From positions 62,001-126,000 of the forward strand of contig NZ_VFNX01000001.1 of the NCBI RefSeq assembly GCF_006715785.1: a stretch of DNA of 64,000 bases, read 5' to 3'. The translations under genes were made by a program, and so were the position numbers. The stretch comes from Streptomyces puniciscabiei. GTDB lineage: Bacteria > Actinomycetota > Actinomycetes > Streptomycetales > Streptomycetaceae. The notes under the pieces are model-generated. The model worked only from the letters and a program-made list of their open reading frames with translations, was not told where the DNA came from and did no database searches. The stretch's first letter is position 1; every line of letters begins with the position of its first letter. This document shows, piece after piece, positions 38,284 to 47,933 of the stretch.

Positions 38284-39695
38284 GCCGCAACGACGCCGCC
38301 CCGGGTACCGTCACCCCACCACCGGGCCGCATCCGCCGGATGCTGTCCCACCTGTACGTCCAGTGCCTGATCGCCGTCCTCCTCGGCGCCACCGTGGGCG
38401 GGCTGTGGCCGTCCGTCGGCGCCGACCTCAAGCCGCTCGGCGACGGCTTCATCGCGCTGGTGAAGATGTTCGTCGCGCCGATCATCTTCTGCACGGTCGT
38501 CCACGGCATCGCCTCCATGGGCAACGCCCGCGCGGTCGGCCGCGTGAGCCTGAAGGCCCTGGTCTACTTCGAGGTGCTGACCACCGTGGCCATGGTGATC
38601 GGCCTGGTCGTCGTCAACGTGGTCGAGCCGGGCAGCGGTCTGCACATCGACCTCTCGACCCTGTCCGCCAAGAGCCTGCCGCCGGAGGCGACCACGGCCC
38701 ACGAGGGCTTCGCCGCCTTCCTCCTCGCCATCATCCCGGCCACCCTGGTCAGCGCCCTGACCGGCAACGAGATCCTGCCGGTGCTGCTGGTGTCGGTGCT
38801 GTTCGGCTTCGGCCTGCACGCCGGCGGGGCGGCCGGGCTGGGCATCGCCCGGGGCGTCGAGAAGTTCTCCACGGTCCTGTTCACACTCATCCGCTGGATC
38901 ATGCGGCTGGCCCCCATCGGCGCGTTCGGCTCGATGGCCTTCACCATCGGCCACTACGGCCTGGGCACCCTGCGCCACCTGGCGCTGCTGGTCGGCTCGT
39001 TCTGGCTGACCGCCCTCTTCTTCGTCCTGGTCGTCCTCGGGACCGTGATGCGCCTGAACGGACTGCGGCTGCTGCCCTTCCTGCGCTACATCAAGGAAGA
39101 GTTGCTGATCGTCCTCGGCACCTCCTCCACCGAGCCCGTCCTGCCGCGCATGATGGCCAAGCTCCAGCACGCGGGCGCCTCGAAACCGGTCGTCGGCATC
39201 ACGCTGCCCGCCGGGTACTCGTTCAACCTCGACGGCACCGCCATCTACCTGACCATGGGCTCGGTCTTCCTCGCCCAGGCCCTCGGCATCCACCTCAGTC
39301 TCACCCAGCAGCTGGCCATGCTCGCCGTCATGCTGCTCACCTCCAAGGGCGCGGCGGGCGTCACCGGCTCCGGCTTCATCGCCCTGGCCGCCACCCTCAG
39401 CGCCGTCCCCCACGTCCCGGTCGCCGCCCTCGCGCTGATCTTCGGCGTCGACCGGTTCATGTCCGAAGCCCGCGCCCTGACCAGCCTGGTCGGCAACGGC
39501 GTCGCCACCCTGGCCGTCGCCCGCTGGGAGGGCGAGCTCGACGAGGACCGCGCCAAGGCCGTCCTGCGCGGCGAGATCCCCTACGCCCCTGCTCCCGCTC
39601 CCTCCGCGGTGCCGGCCGAGCCCGACCCGAAGCAGACGCCCGCACCCGAGGCGATGCCCGAACCGACTCGCGACCCGGTCCCCGCCGCAAGCTGA
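38280..39695 (+). CDS. Dicarboxylate:cation symporter (DAACS family, DctA-like)
   Basis: 471 residues with about eight membrane segments and two re-entrant loops. Key motifs: LVKMFVAPIIFCTVVHGIA, the serine-rich loop LGTSSTEPVLPRMM, GYSFNLDGTAIYLTMG in the transport core, and TSKGAAGVTGSGFIALAATL. The LGTSSTEPVLP sequence is typical of C4-dicarboxylate rather than glutamate carriers. A Pro/Ala-rich cytoplasmic tail ends the protein. The start overlaps the prpF stop by 4 nt, so the two are translationally coupled. A long perfect hairpin lies 5 nt after the stop. Confidence 0.93.
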   Translation: MSRNDAAPGTVTPPPGRIRRMLSHLYVQCLIAVLLGATVGGLWPSVGADLKPLGDGFIALVKMFVAPIIFCTVVHGIASMGNARAVGRVSLKALVYFEVLTTVAMVIGLVVVNVVEPGSGLHIDLSTLSAKSLPPEATTAHEGFAAFLLAIIPATLVSALTGNEILPVLLVSVLFGFGLHAGGAAGLGIARGVEKFSTVLFTLIRWIMRLAPIGAFGSMAFTIGHYGLGTLRHLALLVGSFWLTALFFVLVVLGTVMRLNGLRLLPFLRYIKEELLIVLGTSSTEPVLPRMMAKLQHAGASKPVVGITLPAGYSFNLDGTAIYLTMGSVFLAQALGIHLSLTQQLAMLAVMLLTSKGAAGVTGSGFIALAATLSAVPHVPVAALALIFGVDRFMSEARALTSLVGNGVATLAVARWEGELDEDRAKAVLRGEIPYAPAPAPSAVPAEPDPKQTPAPEAMPEPTRDPVPAAS

Positions 39696-39700
39696 CATCG

Positions 39701-39748
39701 CGTGGGCGGGCCGGCCCGGAGCAGACGCTCCGGGCCGGCCCGCCCACG
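39701..39748. terminator. Perfect 22-bp stem hairpin after the symporter gene
   Basis: The arms at 39701-39722 and 39727-39748 are exact reverse complements, 22 bp each and almost all G/C, with a 4-nt AGAC loop. There is no T-tract, as is usual for streptomycete terminators. It starts 5 nt after the dctA-like stop and could stop transcription from either side. Confidence 0.9.
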
Positions 39749-40303
39749 TCGCAACCGGACGTCGTACTCGCCGTCCTGGCTGATCGGGAACGTCTGGCCC
39801 TCCGGTACGCCCGGTCGTCCAACCGCTGATCAGGTCCGGCGACCGCATCCGAGCCGGAGACCCGGCAACCGGAAGCATCCTGCCTGCAGGCCCGCGGCAC
39901 CTGGCTCGGCCACTGCAACGAACTCCACCTGGTATGGGGCATGTTGATCCGGCTGAAGGTCGAGCATCTGCCCCGGCGACCGCATCTGTTGCCGCCGCAC
40001 CCCTCGGCTCATGGACAGCTCCAAGCGGTGTGTTGGCGCGCCCCGTCTACGGCGAGGTGGGCCGGGTGTGGGGAGTGGAGCACGAGCTGGGTGATCTCGC
40101 TGGGGGCGAGGACGCGGAACGGCGGGCCCCGGAAGCCTGGCCGGTGTGCCAGCAGCAGGACCGGGCAGGCAGGTCGGCGCGGGGCTCCGGTGAGGTGGGC
40201 GCGGTGGCGGCGGCGAAGTGGCACAGGTGCTGCTCGACGGTGACGACCTGGAACACCTGGCCGACGTGGCCGTTGATCCGCGTCAGTGGTCCTGGCGCAC
40301 CTG
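39749..40303. other. Intergenic stretch, no supported gene
   Basis: These 555 bases lie between the symporter terminator and the GH43 gene. Open frames exist on both strands. A minus-strand piece (RSPGQMLDLQPDQHAPYQVEF) and another (HRPGFRGPPFRVLAPSEI) look protein-like but match no family I recognise and lack starts. I treat the stretch as probable decayed coding DNA. Confidence 0.35.
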
Positions 40304-41797
40304 TCAGGAAAGGCTCCACTGCTGGCTGGCCGCGCCGGTGCCCAGTTCCTGGTCCACGGCCGCTCCGCCGGTGGTCGAGGCGGTCGTGACACCGATGTCC
40401 AGGTCGCTGCCGACGCCGGCGAGCATGTAGGTGCTGCCGGTGTAGCTGCCGACGAGGTCGAGGAACCATTCTTGGTTGGTCCCGCCGTTGCAGGCCCACT
40501 GCTGCAGTTGCAGGCCGGTGGCGGCCGACTGGTTCGGCACGTCCAGGCAAAGGCCGCTCTTCACGCTCTTGAGTGTGAAGATGTTGTCCCCCACCCGCGT
40601 GAGCGTCCACTGCTGGTTGGTACCACCGGTGGACGGCCACTGGATGATCTTGGCGCCCTTGGCCGTGGAGCCGCTCGACACGTCCATCAGCATGGAGCTG
40701 TTGACATCCTTCAGGGTGTGGACGCCCTCGGCGGGGATCCCGCTGTCGGCCGTCCAGGTTCCCGCTGCGGTGTCGAGTGACCAGGTGGGGTACTGGCCGA
40801 GGTTCACCGACGTTCCCCTGATGGTCAGGGGCAGCCATATCAGTTTCGACGCGCCGAGGTCGGAGGTGTTCCAGCGGTCGCCGGCGTAGATGTAGGTGGT
40901 GCCGGAGGAGCCCTGGACGGTGATGACGTTCGCCGTCTGGCTGCCGTAGGTGTGGGTGCCGGGTGCGGCCAGGTCACGGAACGACGACCAGGGGCCGCCC
41001 AGTGACGTGGCGGTGGCGTAGATGTTGTCGTTGAGGCCCCAGCCCGTCAGGTGCGAGCCGAAGACGTAGTAGGTGCCGTCGGCCTTGACCATGGCGGGCG
41101 CCTCGACGCTGCCGCTGCTGCCGCTGCTGCCGAGCACCGCCACAGCGCTGTCCACGGACAGGTAGTCGGCGGACAGCTTGTCGATGCGCAGGCCGTTGTT
41201 GCGGTCCTCGCTCAGCAGATAGGCGGTGCCGTCGGTGTCCTGGAACAGGCCGAGGTCACGGCTGAGGTTGCCCAGCGGCCGGAAGCTTCCCCGGTAGGTG
41301 TAGGGGCCGCAGGGGGTGCTGCTGGTCGCCACACCGACCTTGGCCTCGGAGTAGTTGGTGCTGTCGATGTGCATGTACATCACGTAGGTGCCGGTCGAGG
41401 CGTTGTGGATGACCTTGGGTCGCTCCACGACGCGGCTCGGCCCCAGGTCGCCGCTGCTCTGCCTGGCCAGGGCGACGCCCCGGTAGGTCCAGTTGGCCAG
41501 GTCGGTCGAGGTGTAGCAGGGGATGTCCTGGAACGACGTGTCCGACGACGTCTCGCCGGTCTTGTCCTCCCCGAAGCCGTACCAGGTGCTGCCCACCTTG
41601 ATGATGCCGAGGCCGTGCAGCTGAAGCGCGTTCCCGTTCTGGTCCGTGCGTGCGGCACCCGTGGTGAACGACACCGGGGCCGCGTGCGCCTCGGTCGCCG
41701 GGAGCAGGAGCGCCGCAAGGCCTCCCAGCAGGGTCAGTGACGCGGCGGCTCTGCGCCACCATCGGCCGGCGGGCGTCCGGGCGACTCCCTTGAACAT
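40304..41797 (-). CDS. Secreted GH43 exo-beta-1,3-galactanase-like enzyme with CBM13
   Basis: 497 residues. The signal peptide ends at EAHAAP (about residue 40). The five-bladed propeller resembles the galactanase subgroup of GH43 (subfamily 24): LQLHGLGIIKVGSTWYGFGE, IPCYTSTDLANW, VVERPKVIHN, MYMHIDSTNY, PLGNLSRDLGLFQDTDG and SVEAPAMVK, which carries the likely acid Glu. A two- to three-repeat CBM13 follows (TNQQW, TNQEW, SQQW). It would release galactose from the beta-1,3-galactan backbone of arabinogalactan, agreeing with the arabinofuranosidases and GH27 enzyme in the window. ATG at 41797 follows AGAGGGA. Subfamily is by pattern only. Confidence 0.85.
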   Translation of the reverse strand: MFKGVARTPAGRWWRRAAASLTLLGGLAALLLPATEAHAAPVSFTTGAARTDQNGNALQLHGLGIIKVGSTWYGFGEDKTGETSSDTSFQDIPCYTSTDLANWTYRGVALARQSSGDLGPSRVVERPKVIHNASTGTYVMYMHIDSTNYSEAKVGVATSSTPCGPYTYRGSFRPLGNLSRDLGLFQDTDGTAYLLSEDRNNGLRIDKLSADYLSVDSAVAVLGSSGSSGSVEAPAMVKADGTYYVFGSHLTGWGLNDNIYATATSLGGPWSSFRDLAAPGTHTYGSQTANVITVQGSSGTTYIYAGDRWNTSDLGASKLIWLPLTIRGTSVNLGQYPTWSLDTAAGTWTADSGIPAEGVHTLKDVNSSMLMDVSSGSTAKGAKIIQWPSTGGTNQQWTLTRVGDNIFTLKSVKSGLCLDVPNQSAATGLQLQQWACNGGTNQEWFLDLVGSYTGSTYMLAGVGSDLDIGVTTASTTGGAAVDQELGTGAASQQWSLS

Positions 41798-42103
41798 GTG
41801 CGTCCCTCTCTGTCGAGGTTGACGGTCCCTTGGTGTCGGCGGAGACCCATGAGAGTCGTGGCATGTTTGCGGCGTCAAGGACGGCGTTCGAATTTGTTTA
41901 AGCTTGACCGGCTCACGGGATACCCAGCCGGGCCCGCCAGGGCCGCAAGTCGCCCGCACTGTCCGGGATTTCGGACATGTAAGGGGTGGATATGAGGGGT
42001 TGACCTCTGGTTAGGGAGGGGCGTAGAAACGTCGCGACAGTCAGAATCTGTTACTTGCTGGTTGAGTTTGTTGGAAAACATATCCAGGCGAGGTGGAACG
42101 ACT

Positions 42104-44034
42104 GTGCATGTGTCAGGGCCTCAGGCCCCCTCCCGCCGCAGGGTGCTCAAGGGCGCGGCTGTCGCCGCCGCAACGGCCGCGCTGGGCATCGGCAGCACAT
42201 GTCCGGCCGAGGCCTCGGACGCCTCCGTCACCGCGACATCGCCCGACGGCACCACCAGCATCACCATGTCGCTGACGGGCGGCTCGCTCCAGTGGTCGGC
42301 CCGGCGCAAGGGCGCGGCAGTCGTGGCCGGTTCGGCCATGGGCCTGCGGCTGAGCGACGGAACCACCCTCGGCACCGACGCCGCTCTGACGAACTACCAG
42401 CACTGGCACGTCGACCGCACATGGAACCCGGTGTTCGGCCGCAACGCGACCGTCCTGGACGCCTACCAGGAGATGCGCTGGAACCTCCGGGACAACCGCA
42501 CCTCCATCAACTTCGGTGTGCAGATACGCGCCTACGCGACCGGAGTCGCATTCCGTTATGTCCTGCTGGACCCGGGCACCGCCTCCATCGCCGGCGAACT
42601 GACGACGTTCGTCTTCCCGGACGGCACACTCGTCCACAGCGCGCGGGACGAGGACGACTACAACCCGGTCACGCCCGGCTCCATCCCGCCCACCGGAACC
42701 TCCTCCACGGACACCGGCCCCCTGACCGACCTCCCCCTCACCGCGACCTGCAGCGGCGGGCTCATCGCCTGCGTCTGCGAGTCGGCCCGCTTCAACTACC
42801 CGCGCATGATGCTCAGTTCGGTATCCGGACAGCCCAACACCCTCGCGGCGTACCTGATGCAGCACACCGCGCGCGGCTCGGGAACGGTCCAGACCACCTC
42901 CACCGTCAGTACGCCGTTCGCCACGCCCTGGCGCGCGGTGGTGATCGGCTCCACCCACGCCGAACTTGTCGACAGCGCTGAGCTGGTGCTCAACCTGGCC
43001 CCGGCCGGCGCTCTCGCCGACACGTCGTGGATCAGACCGGGCAAGGTCTTCCGGTGCAACCTGACCACCGCGGACGGGCTGGGGGCGTCGACTTCGCCGC
43101 CGCCCGCGGCCTGCAGTACATCGAGTACGACTCGGGGTGGTACGGCCCGGAACACACCTCGACCGACGCCACGCAGCCGATCTCCGCCATCGACCTGCCG
43201 AAGGTCATCTCCTACGCCACCGGCAAAGGGATCGGCGTCCTCCTCTACGTCAACCCCATGGCCCTGAGCAGCCCGGACAGCCTGTTCGCCCTCTACCAGA
43301 GATGGGGCGTCGCGGGCGTCAAGCTGGGCTTCATCAACGACGGCACACAGGCGATGACGAACCGGATCACCGCCTGGGTCAGGACAGCGGCCGAGCACAA
43401 GCTGCTGATCGACACACACGACGACGTACGGCCGTTCGGCTGCGAGCGGACCTACCCCAACTGGATCAGCCTGGAGGGCGTACGGGGCAACGAGCACTTC
43501 CCGACCGCCACGCACAACGTCACCCTGCCCTTCACCCGCAACATCGGCGGCCCGATGGACTACACCATCTGCTACGGCCAGTCCCGCGACCGGACGACCA
43601 ACGCCCACCAGATGGCGATGGCCGCCGTGTACTACCAGCCCCTGGAGTTCCTGTACTGGTACGACGCCCCCTCGAAGTACTCCACCCCCTCCAACTGGCC
43701 AGGGCTGCCCTGGTTCGACGCCATACCCACCGTCTGGGACCAGAGCAGGACCCTCGCCGGTGCGATCGGCGAGTACATCGCGGTCGCCCGGCGCAGCGGC
43801 ACCACCTGGTACCTGGGGGCGATGACCGACGAGACCGCCCGGACCCTGTCGATTCCGCTGTCCTTCCTCGGCAGCGGCACCTACACCGCGACGATCTACG
43901 CCGACGGAACACCGGGGAGCAGCCCGTACCGGACCCCCGTCGTCGTGAGCACACGGACCGTGACCTCGTCGACCACGCTGAGCGTCGCGATGGCACCCGC
44001 CGGCGGCCAGGCGGTCGTCCTGAGCCAAGGATGA
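42104..44034 (+). pseudogene. GH97 glycosidase interrupted by a -1 frameshift
   Basis: Two overlapping frames encode one GH97 protein of about 640 residues. Frame 1 starts at GTG 42104 (AGGTGG upstream) with a Tat-type signal (SRRRVLKG) and the N-terminal beta-sandwich, up to DTSWIRPGKVFRCNLTTADG. Frame 2 resumes with GVDFAAARGLQYIEYDSGWYG, read as VDFAAARGLQ and YIEYDSGWYG, and runs to the stop at 44034. The break is at a run of five G (43081-43085) and is compatible with loss of one G. Asp in EYDSGWYG and Glu in LEGVRGNEH fit the retaining GH97b type, alpha-galactosidase-like. It may be a true mutation, a sequencing error or slippage. Confidence 0.8.
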
Positions 44035-44200
44035 GCGTCCGTGACCCGCGAACATGTCATGGATCCCGATCACGCTGGACTGCCGCTGCCGAGGCTACGG
44101 CGGCACAGCTCGACAGGACACTCCAGGACTACCGGCGGGAGATCCAGCGGCGGCCGTCGGCGTCATCGCGACTGCACATGTCGACGTCGTGCCCATGAAG

Positions 44201-44248
44201 ACGGCCCGGGGCACACGCCACGCGTGGGTGGCGGTGCTGCCGGGCCGT
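44201..44248. terminator. Hairpin between convergent GH97 and clan GH-A genes
   Basis: ACGGCCCGG (44201-44209) pairs exactly with CCGGGCCGT (44240-44248), and inner bases (GCAC with GTGC) extend the stem. It lies 167 nt after the GH97 stop and 23 nt beyond the stop of the opposite gene, so it could serve both. Confidence 0.55.
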
Positions 44249-44270
44249 CGGCCGCTGGGGCGGCGGGGGT

Positions 44271-46049
44271 TCACCTGCCGTGCGTAGCGCTGGTGCGGCG
44301 GTGGCGGAGCACCAGCACAGAGCCGGCGGCGAGGGCCAGCAGGCCACCGACGGCGCTGTAGGTGACAGCGTTGCTCATCCCGGTGGAAGCCAGGCCGCCG
44401 GCCGTGTTGCTCCGGTCCGGCCGGCCGACGGGTACACCGGCCGCCGTCGCCTGCGCTCGGGTGCCGATCGTGCCTGAGGCGGAGGCAACCGGGGCAGCAG
44501 CGGTCGGTGTGGGGGCGGGAGACGGGATGTCAGTGCGGGTGGCCGCCGACGAGGACTTCAGCCGGAGAGTCGTGATCGAGTACGGGGGCAGTGTCTGTGC
44601 GGTCGCTGTTCCCCGTGTCGCCGTGGTCAGGGCGGGGTCGCCCTTGGCGTACGAAACGGTTGTGACCGTTCCCGGGGCCGGGGTGTATCCGGCGTAGGAG
44701 AGCGACACCTGCGCCGCGTTCTGCGGGTTCTTGTTGATCAGCATGACGTTCAGGCCGCCGTTGCTGCTGCGCACCGCGTGCACGGCGACCGACGGGTTGG
44801 CCGAGGACGCCTTGACCATGGTGTCGCCGGGCTGGGCGAGTGCGGTCAGCGAGCGGATGCCCCAGTAGGTGGGGAAGGGCGTTTCGCGGGCCGGCTCGCA
44901 TGTCCCGCCGACGCACCTCCCGCTCGAGAGCACGCCCTGGTCCAGGTATTCGGTCTCGCCGTTGACGGTGGTGGGTGCTGTGCCCATGCCGTTGTGCAGG
45001 TCCCACCAGTCGACGCTGACGGCGCCGTGTTCGAGCCAGCTCATGTAGGTGTCAGGCGCGAACAGGGCCGCGGCCTGGCTGGTGTTGACCGGAGACATGG
45101 AGCTGTCGGTCTCGGTGACCGCGATCTCGACCGAAGCGGCGTGCGCACCTGCATAGGTGTTGATCAGCGAGCGCACCGCAGAGGTGGTACCCGCGATCTT
45201 GGCGGGGGTGTTCAGCAGGTCGGCCGTGCCGGTGCCGCCCGGGTACCAGTGGATGATCACGAAGTCGATCGACTTGCCCACGACGGAGAGCACGGTGTGG
45301 TTCCAGTCGGCTTTGTCGCCGGGAGCCTTCACCGCGTCCGGCCAGTAGCCGGGGGTGTTGAGCACCGCTCCGATCTTCACCGTCGGGTCCACGGCCTTCA
45401 TCGCCTTCGCGTAGGCGACCAGGTTCTTCGCATACGCCGTCGGGCTCTTGTCGGCGTGGTTGTCGACCTCCCATTTGCTGCCGTAGTACCCGTTGCCGGA
45501 GACCTCGTTGCCGATCTCCCAGTACTTCACGCCGTAGTGCTTGTCGACGTTGGCGTACCTGACCCAGTCGGCGGCCTCCTGCGGGGTGCCGGACCCGTAG
45601 TTGGCGGTGATGATCGGCTGGGCGCCGACCTTCTTCGCGGTGGCCATGAAGTGGTCGAAGTCGGTGCCCGGCGCGGCCCAGCTGCCGCCGGTCACGGTGT
45701 GGGTCTTCCAGTGGTAGGCGTCCGCGACCGAGCCGCCGGGGAAGCGCAGCTGCCGGATCCCGGCCGCCTTCATCAGCGACGCCGCCTTGGCGTCGTTCAT
45801 GTGGGCGTCGTAGACGGCCGTGTTGAGGCCGACAGCCGTGCTGGGCACCGTGCCCAGGGAGGTACCGGCATCCACCGTGATGTCGACGGCCGGCGCGGCG
45901 CCCGCGCTGAGTGCCAGGGCACCGGCACCGGCGCCGGCCACGAGTGCGGCCACCGCACCCGCGACCATGCGGCGGCGTGTGCGGTTACGGCGGTGCGTAC
46001 GGCCCCGGGGCATCGGCTGCTCGGTGGTTCTCGGGTCGTCAGGTGACAC
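44271..46049 (-). CDS. Sortase-anchored clan GH-A glycosidase (GH51-like, possible arabinofuranosidase)
   Basis: 592 residues. A basic N-terminus and signal peptide end near AGAAPA (residue 54). The barrel shows IRQLRFPGGSVADAYHW, VKYWEIGNEVSGNGYYG with the acid/base Glu after GN, FVIIHWYPGG and VEIAVTETDSS with the nucleophile Glu, as in clan GH-A arabinofuranosidases and relatives. After a beta-sandwich and a Thr/Pro/Ala linker comes LASTG (553-557), a hydrophobic stretch and RHRR: a class E sortase sorting signal (LAxTG). The enzyme is thus likely fixed to the cell wall. GTG at 46049 has AGGAG six nt upstream. Promoter site C lies upstream. Confidence 0.82.
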   Translation of the reverse strand: MSPDDPRTTEQPMPRGRTHRRNRTRRRMVAGAVAALVAGAGAGALALSAGAAPAVDITVDAGTSLGTVPSTAVGLNTAVYDAHMNDAKAASLMKAAGIRQLRFPGGSVADAYHWKTHTVTGGSWAAPGTDFDHFMATAKKVGAQPIITANYGSGTPQEAADWVRYANVDKHYGVKYWEIGNEVSGNGYYGSKWEVDNHADKSPTAYAKNLVAYAKAMKAVDPTVKIGAVLNTPGYWPDAVKAPGDKADWNHTVLSVVGKSIDFVIIHWYPGGTGTADLLNTPAKIAGTTSAVRSLINTYAGAHAASVEIAVTETDSSMSPVNTSQAAALFAPDTYMSWLEHGAVSVDWWDLHNGMGTAPTTVNGETEYLDQGVLSSGRCVGGTCEPARETPFPTYWGIRSLTALAQPGDTMVKASSANPSVAVHAVRSSNGGLNVMLINKNPQNAAQVSLSYAGYTPAPGTVTTVSYAKGDPALTTATRGTATAQTLPPYSITTLRLKSSSAATRTDIPSPAPTPTAAAPVASASGTIGTRAQATAAGVPVGRPDRSNTAGGLASTGMSNAVTYSAVGGLLALAAGSVLVLRHRRTSATHGR

Positions 46050-46128
46050 GTGTGGCTCCTGATCGGAGTGCGTGGATACGGGTGGCGTAGCGCCGCTGAC
46101 TGCGATCGCCGTGGTTGGTGCACCCCTA

Positions 46129-46157
46129 GGTGGCCGCTCGGGAGGGAAAGGTTGCCG
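46129..46157 (-). promoter_or_regulatory. ECF-like promoter, site C (anchored glycosidase)
   Basis: On the minus strand CGGCAACCTT (46157-46148), 14 nt, CCACC (46133-46129). Start of transcription would be near 46,122, about 73 nt before the GTG at 46049. GGCAACC resembles the -35 element of Streptomyces ECF promoters. The same pair with identical spacing recurs at sites A, B and D. Confidence 0.65.
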
Positions 46158-46223
46158 CCGTATCCGATGTTCTTCAGATCCCTTTCTTGCGGTGCACCGG
46201 TCGCCGGGAAATCAGCGTCGGGG

Positions 46224-46252
46224 CGGCAACCTTCTCGTCTCCTGCGGCGACT
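46224..46252 (+). promoter_or_regulatory. ECF-like promoter, site A (expansin)
   Basis: On the plus strand CGGCAACCTT (46224-46233), 14 nt, CGACT (46248-46252). Transcription would start near 46,259 and give a leader of about 34 nt before the expansin ATG. Together with site C it forms an outward-facing pair whose -35-like blocks are a 12-bp exact inverted repeat (46148-46159 and 46222-46233). Confidence 0.65.
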
Positions 46253-46292
46253 GGGAGTCGGAAGGCCGAGTCGAACTACCGGATGGACGGGC

Positions 46293-47261
46293 ATGAGGGC
46301 AACGAAGCACGCCGCGCCGCAACCCTGGCGCAGGCGCGGACTGGTCACGGGCATTCCCTTGGGGCTACTGGTCGTCGGTGTGCTGGCGTGCCTGGCCCTG
46401 ACCGTCCTCACCGGGAGCGGAACCAGGGCCGGGAGGGCAGCCGACGCGTCCGCCACAGGCGCACGAGCGGCCGCCCCGTCCGGTGCCGGGCCGGCGGCGG
46501 GCGGCGGTGCGGGTGCGGCGGTGCCGCCGACGCCCTCGGCCAGTCCGACGATCCCGGCCTCGGCCTCGGCCACGCCATCGCCTTCGGTCACTCCGACGGC
46601 CTCGGCCACCCGTACCGCGCCCGCGAGCGCCGGCGCGGCGGCCCTGGCCGGACGGATCAGACCGGCCGTCAGCTACCGGGGAGTCGCCACCGCCTACGCC
46701 GCTGGTGACGGCAGCGGCTCCTGCCTGTACGGGGCGTCCGACGACCTGATGGTCGCGGCCATGAACGTCACCGACTACGAGTCGGCCAAGGCGTGCGGGG
46801 CCTACGTGCTGGTCCGCGCGGCCGGCGGGGCCACCATCACGGTACGGATCGTCAACGAATGCCCGTCGCCCTGCGCGCCGGGACAACTCGACCTCAGCCG
46901 ACAGGCGTTCGCCAAGCTCGCCGACCCGTCGGTGGGCCGGCTCCCGATCACCTGGTCGCTGCTGAGCCCGGACCTGCCGGGCACGATCACCATCCGGTAC
47001 AAGACCGGGTCCACCAAGTGGTGGTGCGGGATCCAGGTGATCGGCCACCGGAACCCGGTGGCCGCGCTGGAGGTGCGGACCGCCGGCGGCTGGCGGCAGC
47101 TTCCCCGCACCGACTACAACTACTTTCTGTCCGCCGATGGCACCGGCTGTGGCGGGGCGCTCAGGATCACCGACATCTACGGGGAGCGGCTGACCGTCGA
47201 CGGCATCGCCGTGCGGCCGGACGTCGCGCAGCCGACCGGCGTCCAGTTCGCCCGGCATTGA
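46293..47261 (+). CDS. Secreted expansin-like protein
   Basis: 322 residues. A basic start and one hydrophobic segment (about residues 17-40) act as signal or anchor. A long Ala/Ser/Pro/Thr linker reaches about residue 120. The double-psi beta-barrel domain follows: VATAYAAGDGSGSCLYG, MVAAMNVTDYESAKACGAYV, VRIVNECP and GQLDLSRQAFAKLAD, where the Asp in LDLS is essential in bacterial expansins. A C-terminal beta-sandwich like CBM63 follows (IRYKTGSTKWWCGIQVIGHRNPV, read as STKWWCGIQVIGHRNPV). It would loosen cellulose-hemicellulose contacts without hydrolysis. ATG at 46293 has a GGATGG site. Promoter site A lies just upstream. Confidence 0.87.
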   Translation: MRATKHAAPQPWRRRGLVTGIPLGLLVVGVLACLALTVLTGSGTRAGRAADASATGARAAAPSGAGPAAGGGAGAAVPPTPSASPTIPASASATPSPSVTPTASATRTAPASAGAAALAGRIRPAVSYRGVATAYAAGDGSGSCLYGASDDLMVAAMNVTDYESAKACGAYVLVRAAGGATITVRIVNECPSPCAPGQLDLSRQAFAKLADPSVGRLPITWSLLSPDLPGTITIRYKTGSTKWWCGIQVIGHRNPVAALEVRTAGGWRQLPRTDYNYFLSADGTGCGGALRITDIYGERLTVDGIAVRPDVAQPTGVQFARH

Positions 47262-47406
47262 CCAGCCCGCCGGCCGGCCTTCACCGGCCCACAACCGAGC
47301 ACGACCGCCGTTCGGATCCCGGGCTGGGCACTGTTAGGCTGCACCCCCATTGTTGTTAAACGCGCAACCAACGCGCACGTCATTGCCAGGAGAGGGCGAC
47401 CGGGGG

Positions 47407-47933
47407 ATGGTCCTCGATGACGCGTCCGCGGAGTTCCACGAATTCTTCGAACGCCACTATGCCGAACTCGCCCGTCTAGCACACCTGCTGACCGGCGAGA
47501 CCGACGCGGCGGACGACCTTGCGGCGGATGCCCTGGTCGCCCTGTGGCAGCGCTGGGACCGGTTGCGGCAGGCCGACCACCCGCTCGCCTACGCCCGCGG
47601 TGTGGTGGCCAACATGGCGCGCGGACGGATCCGCAGCGCGGTGCGCGAGCGACTCCGGATCACGCTGTTCTGGTCCCGCATCCCCGAGAAGGTGGAGGGG
47701 CCGGACATGGCGGCCGTGCTGGACGTCCGCGCGGCGCTCGCCCGGCTGCCGTTCCGCAAGCGCGCCTGCGTGGTGCTGCGGCACGCCTTCGACCTGTCGG
47801 AGAAGGACACGGCGGCGGCGCTGGGCATATCGGTCGGTACGGTGAAGAGCCAGACCTCGAAGGGAATGGCCGAGCTGGAAAGGATACTGGGCGCGCGAGC
47901 GGTCGGGGACCTGGTGGCAGGGAGGAGGAACCG

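Noticed and set aside
37956..39878. Minus-strand frame rich in Asp/Gly/His opposite the symporter gene
   Set aside because: Antisense shadow of a membrane protein gene; no start signal and no recognisable domain.
41859..41871. TGGCATGTTTGCG shared by the GH43 and GH29 upstream regions
   Set aside because: Tens of repeated 13-mers are expected by chance in 64 kb, so it is mentioned only as a side note in the operator finding.
44035..44198. Plus-strand frame (LDRTLQDYRREIQRR) following the GH97 stop
   Set aside because: Short, no start signal and no family match; probably chance or debris.
47364..47390. Possible further copy of the ECF-like promoter (GCAACC, 16 nt, CCAGG) before the sigma gene
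   Set aside because: Only the GCAACC core fits; the bases around it and the -10-like part differ, and the leader would be about 12 nt. Autoregulation is possible but not supported enough to list as a site.
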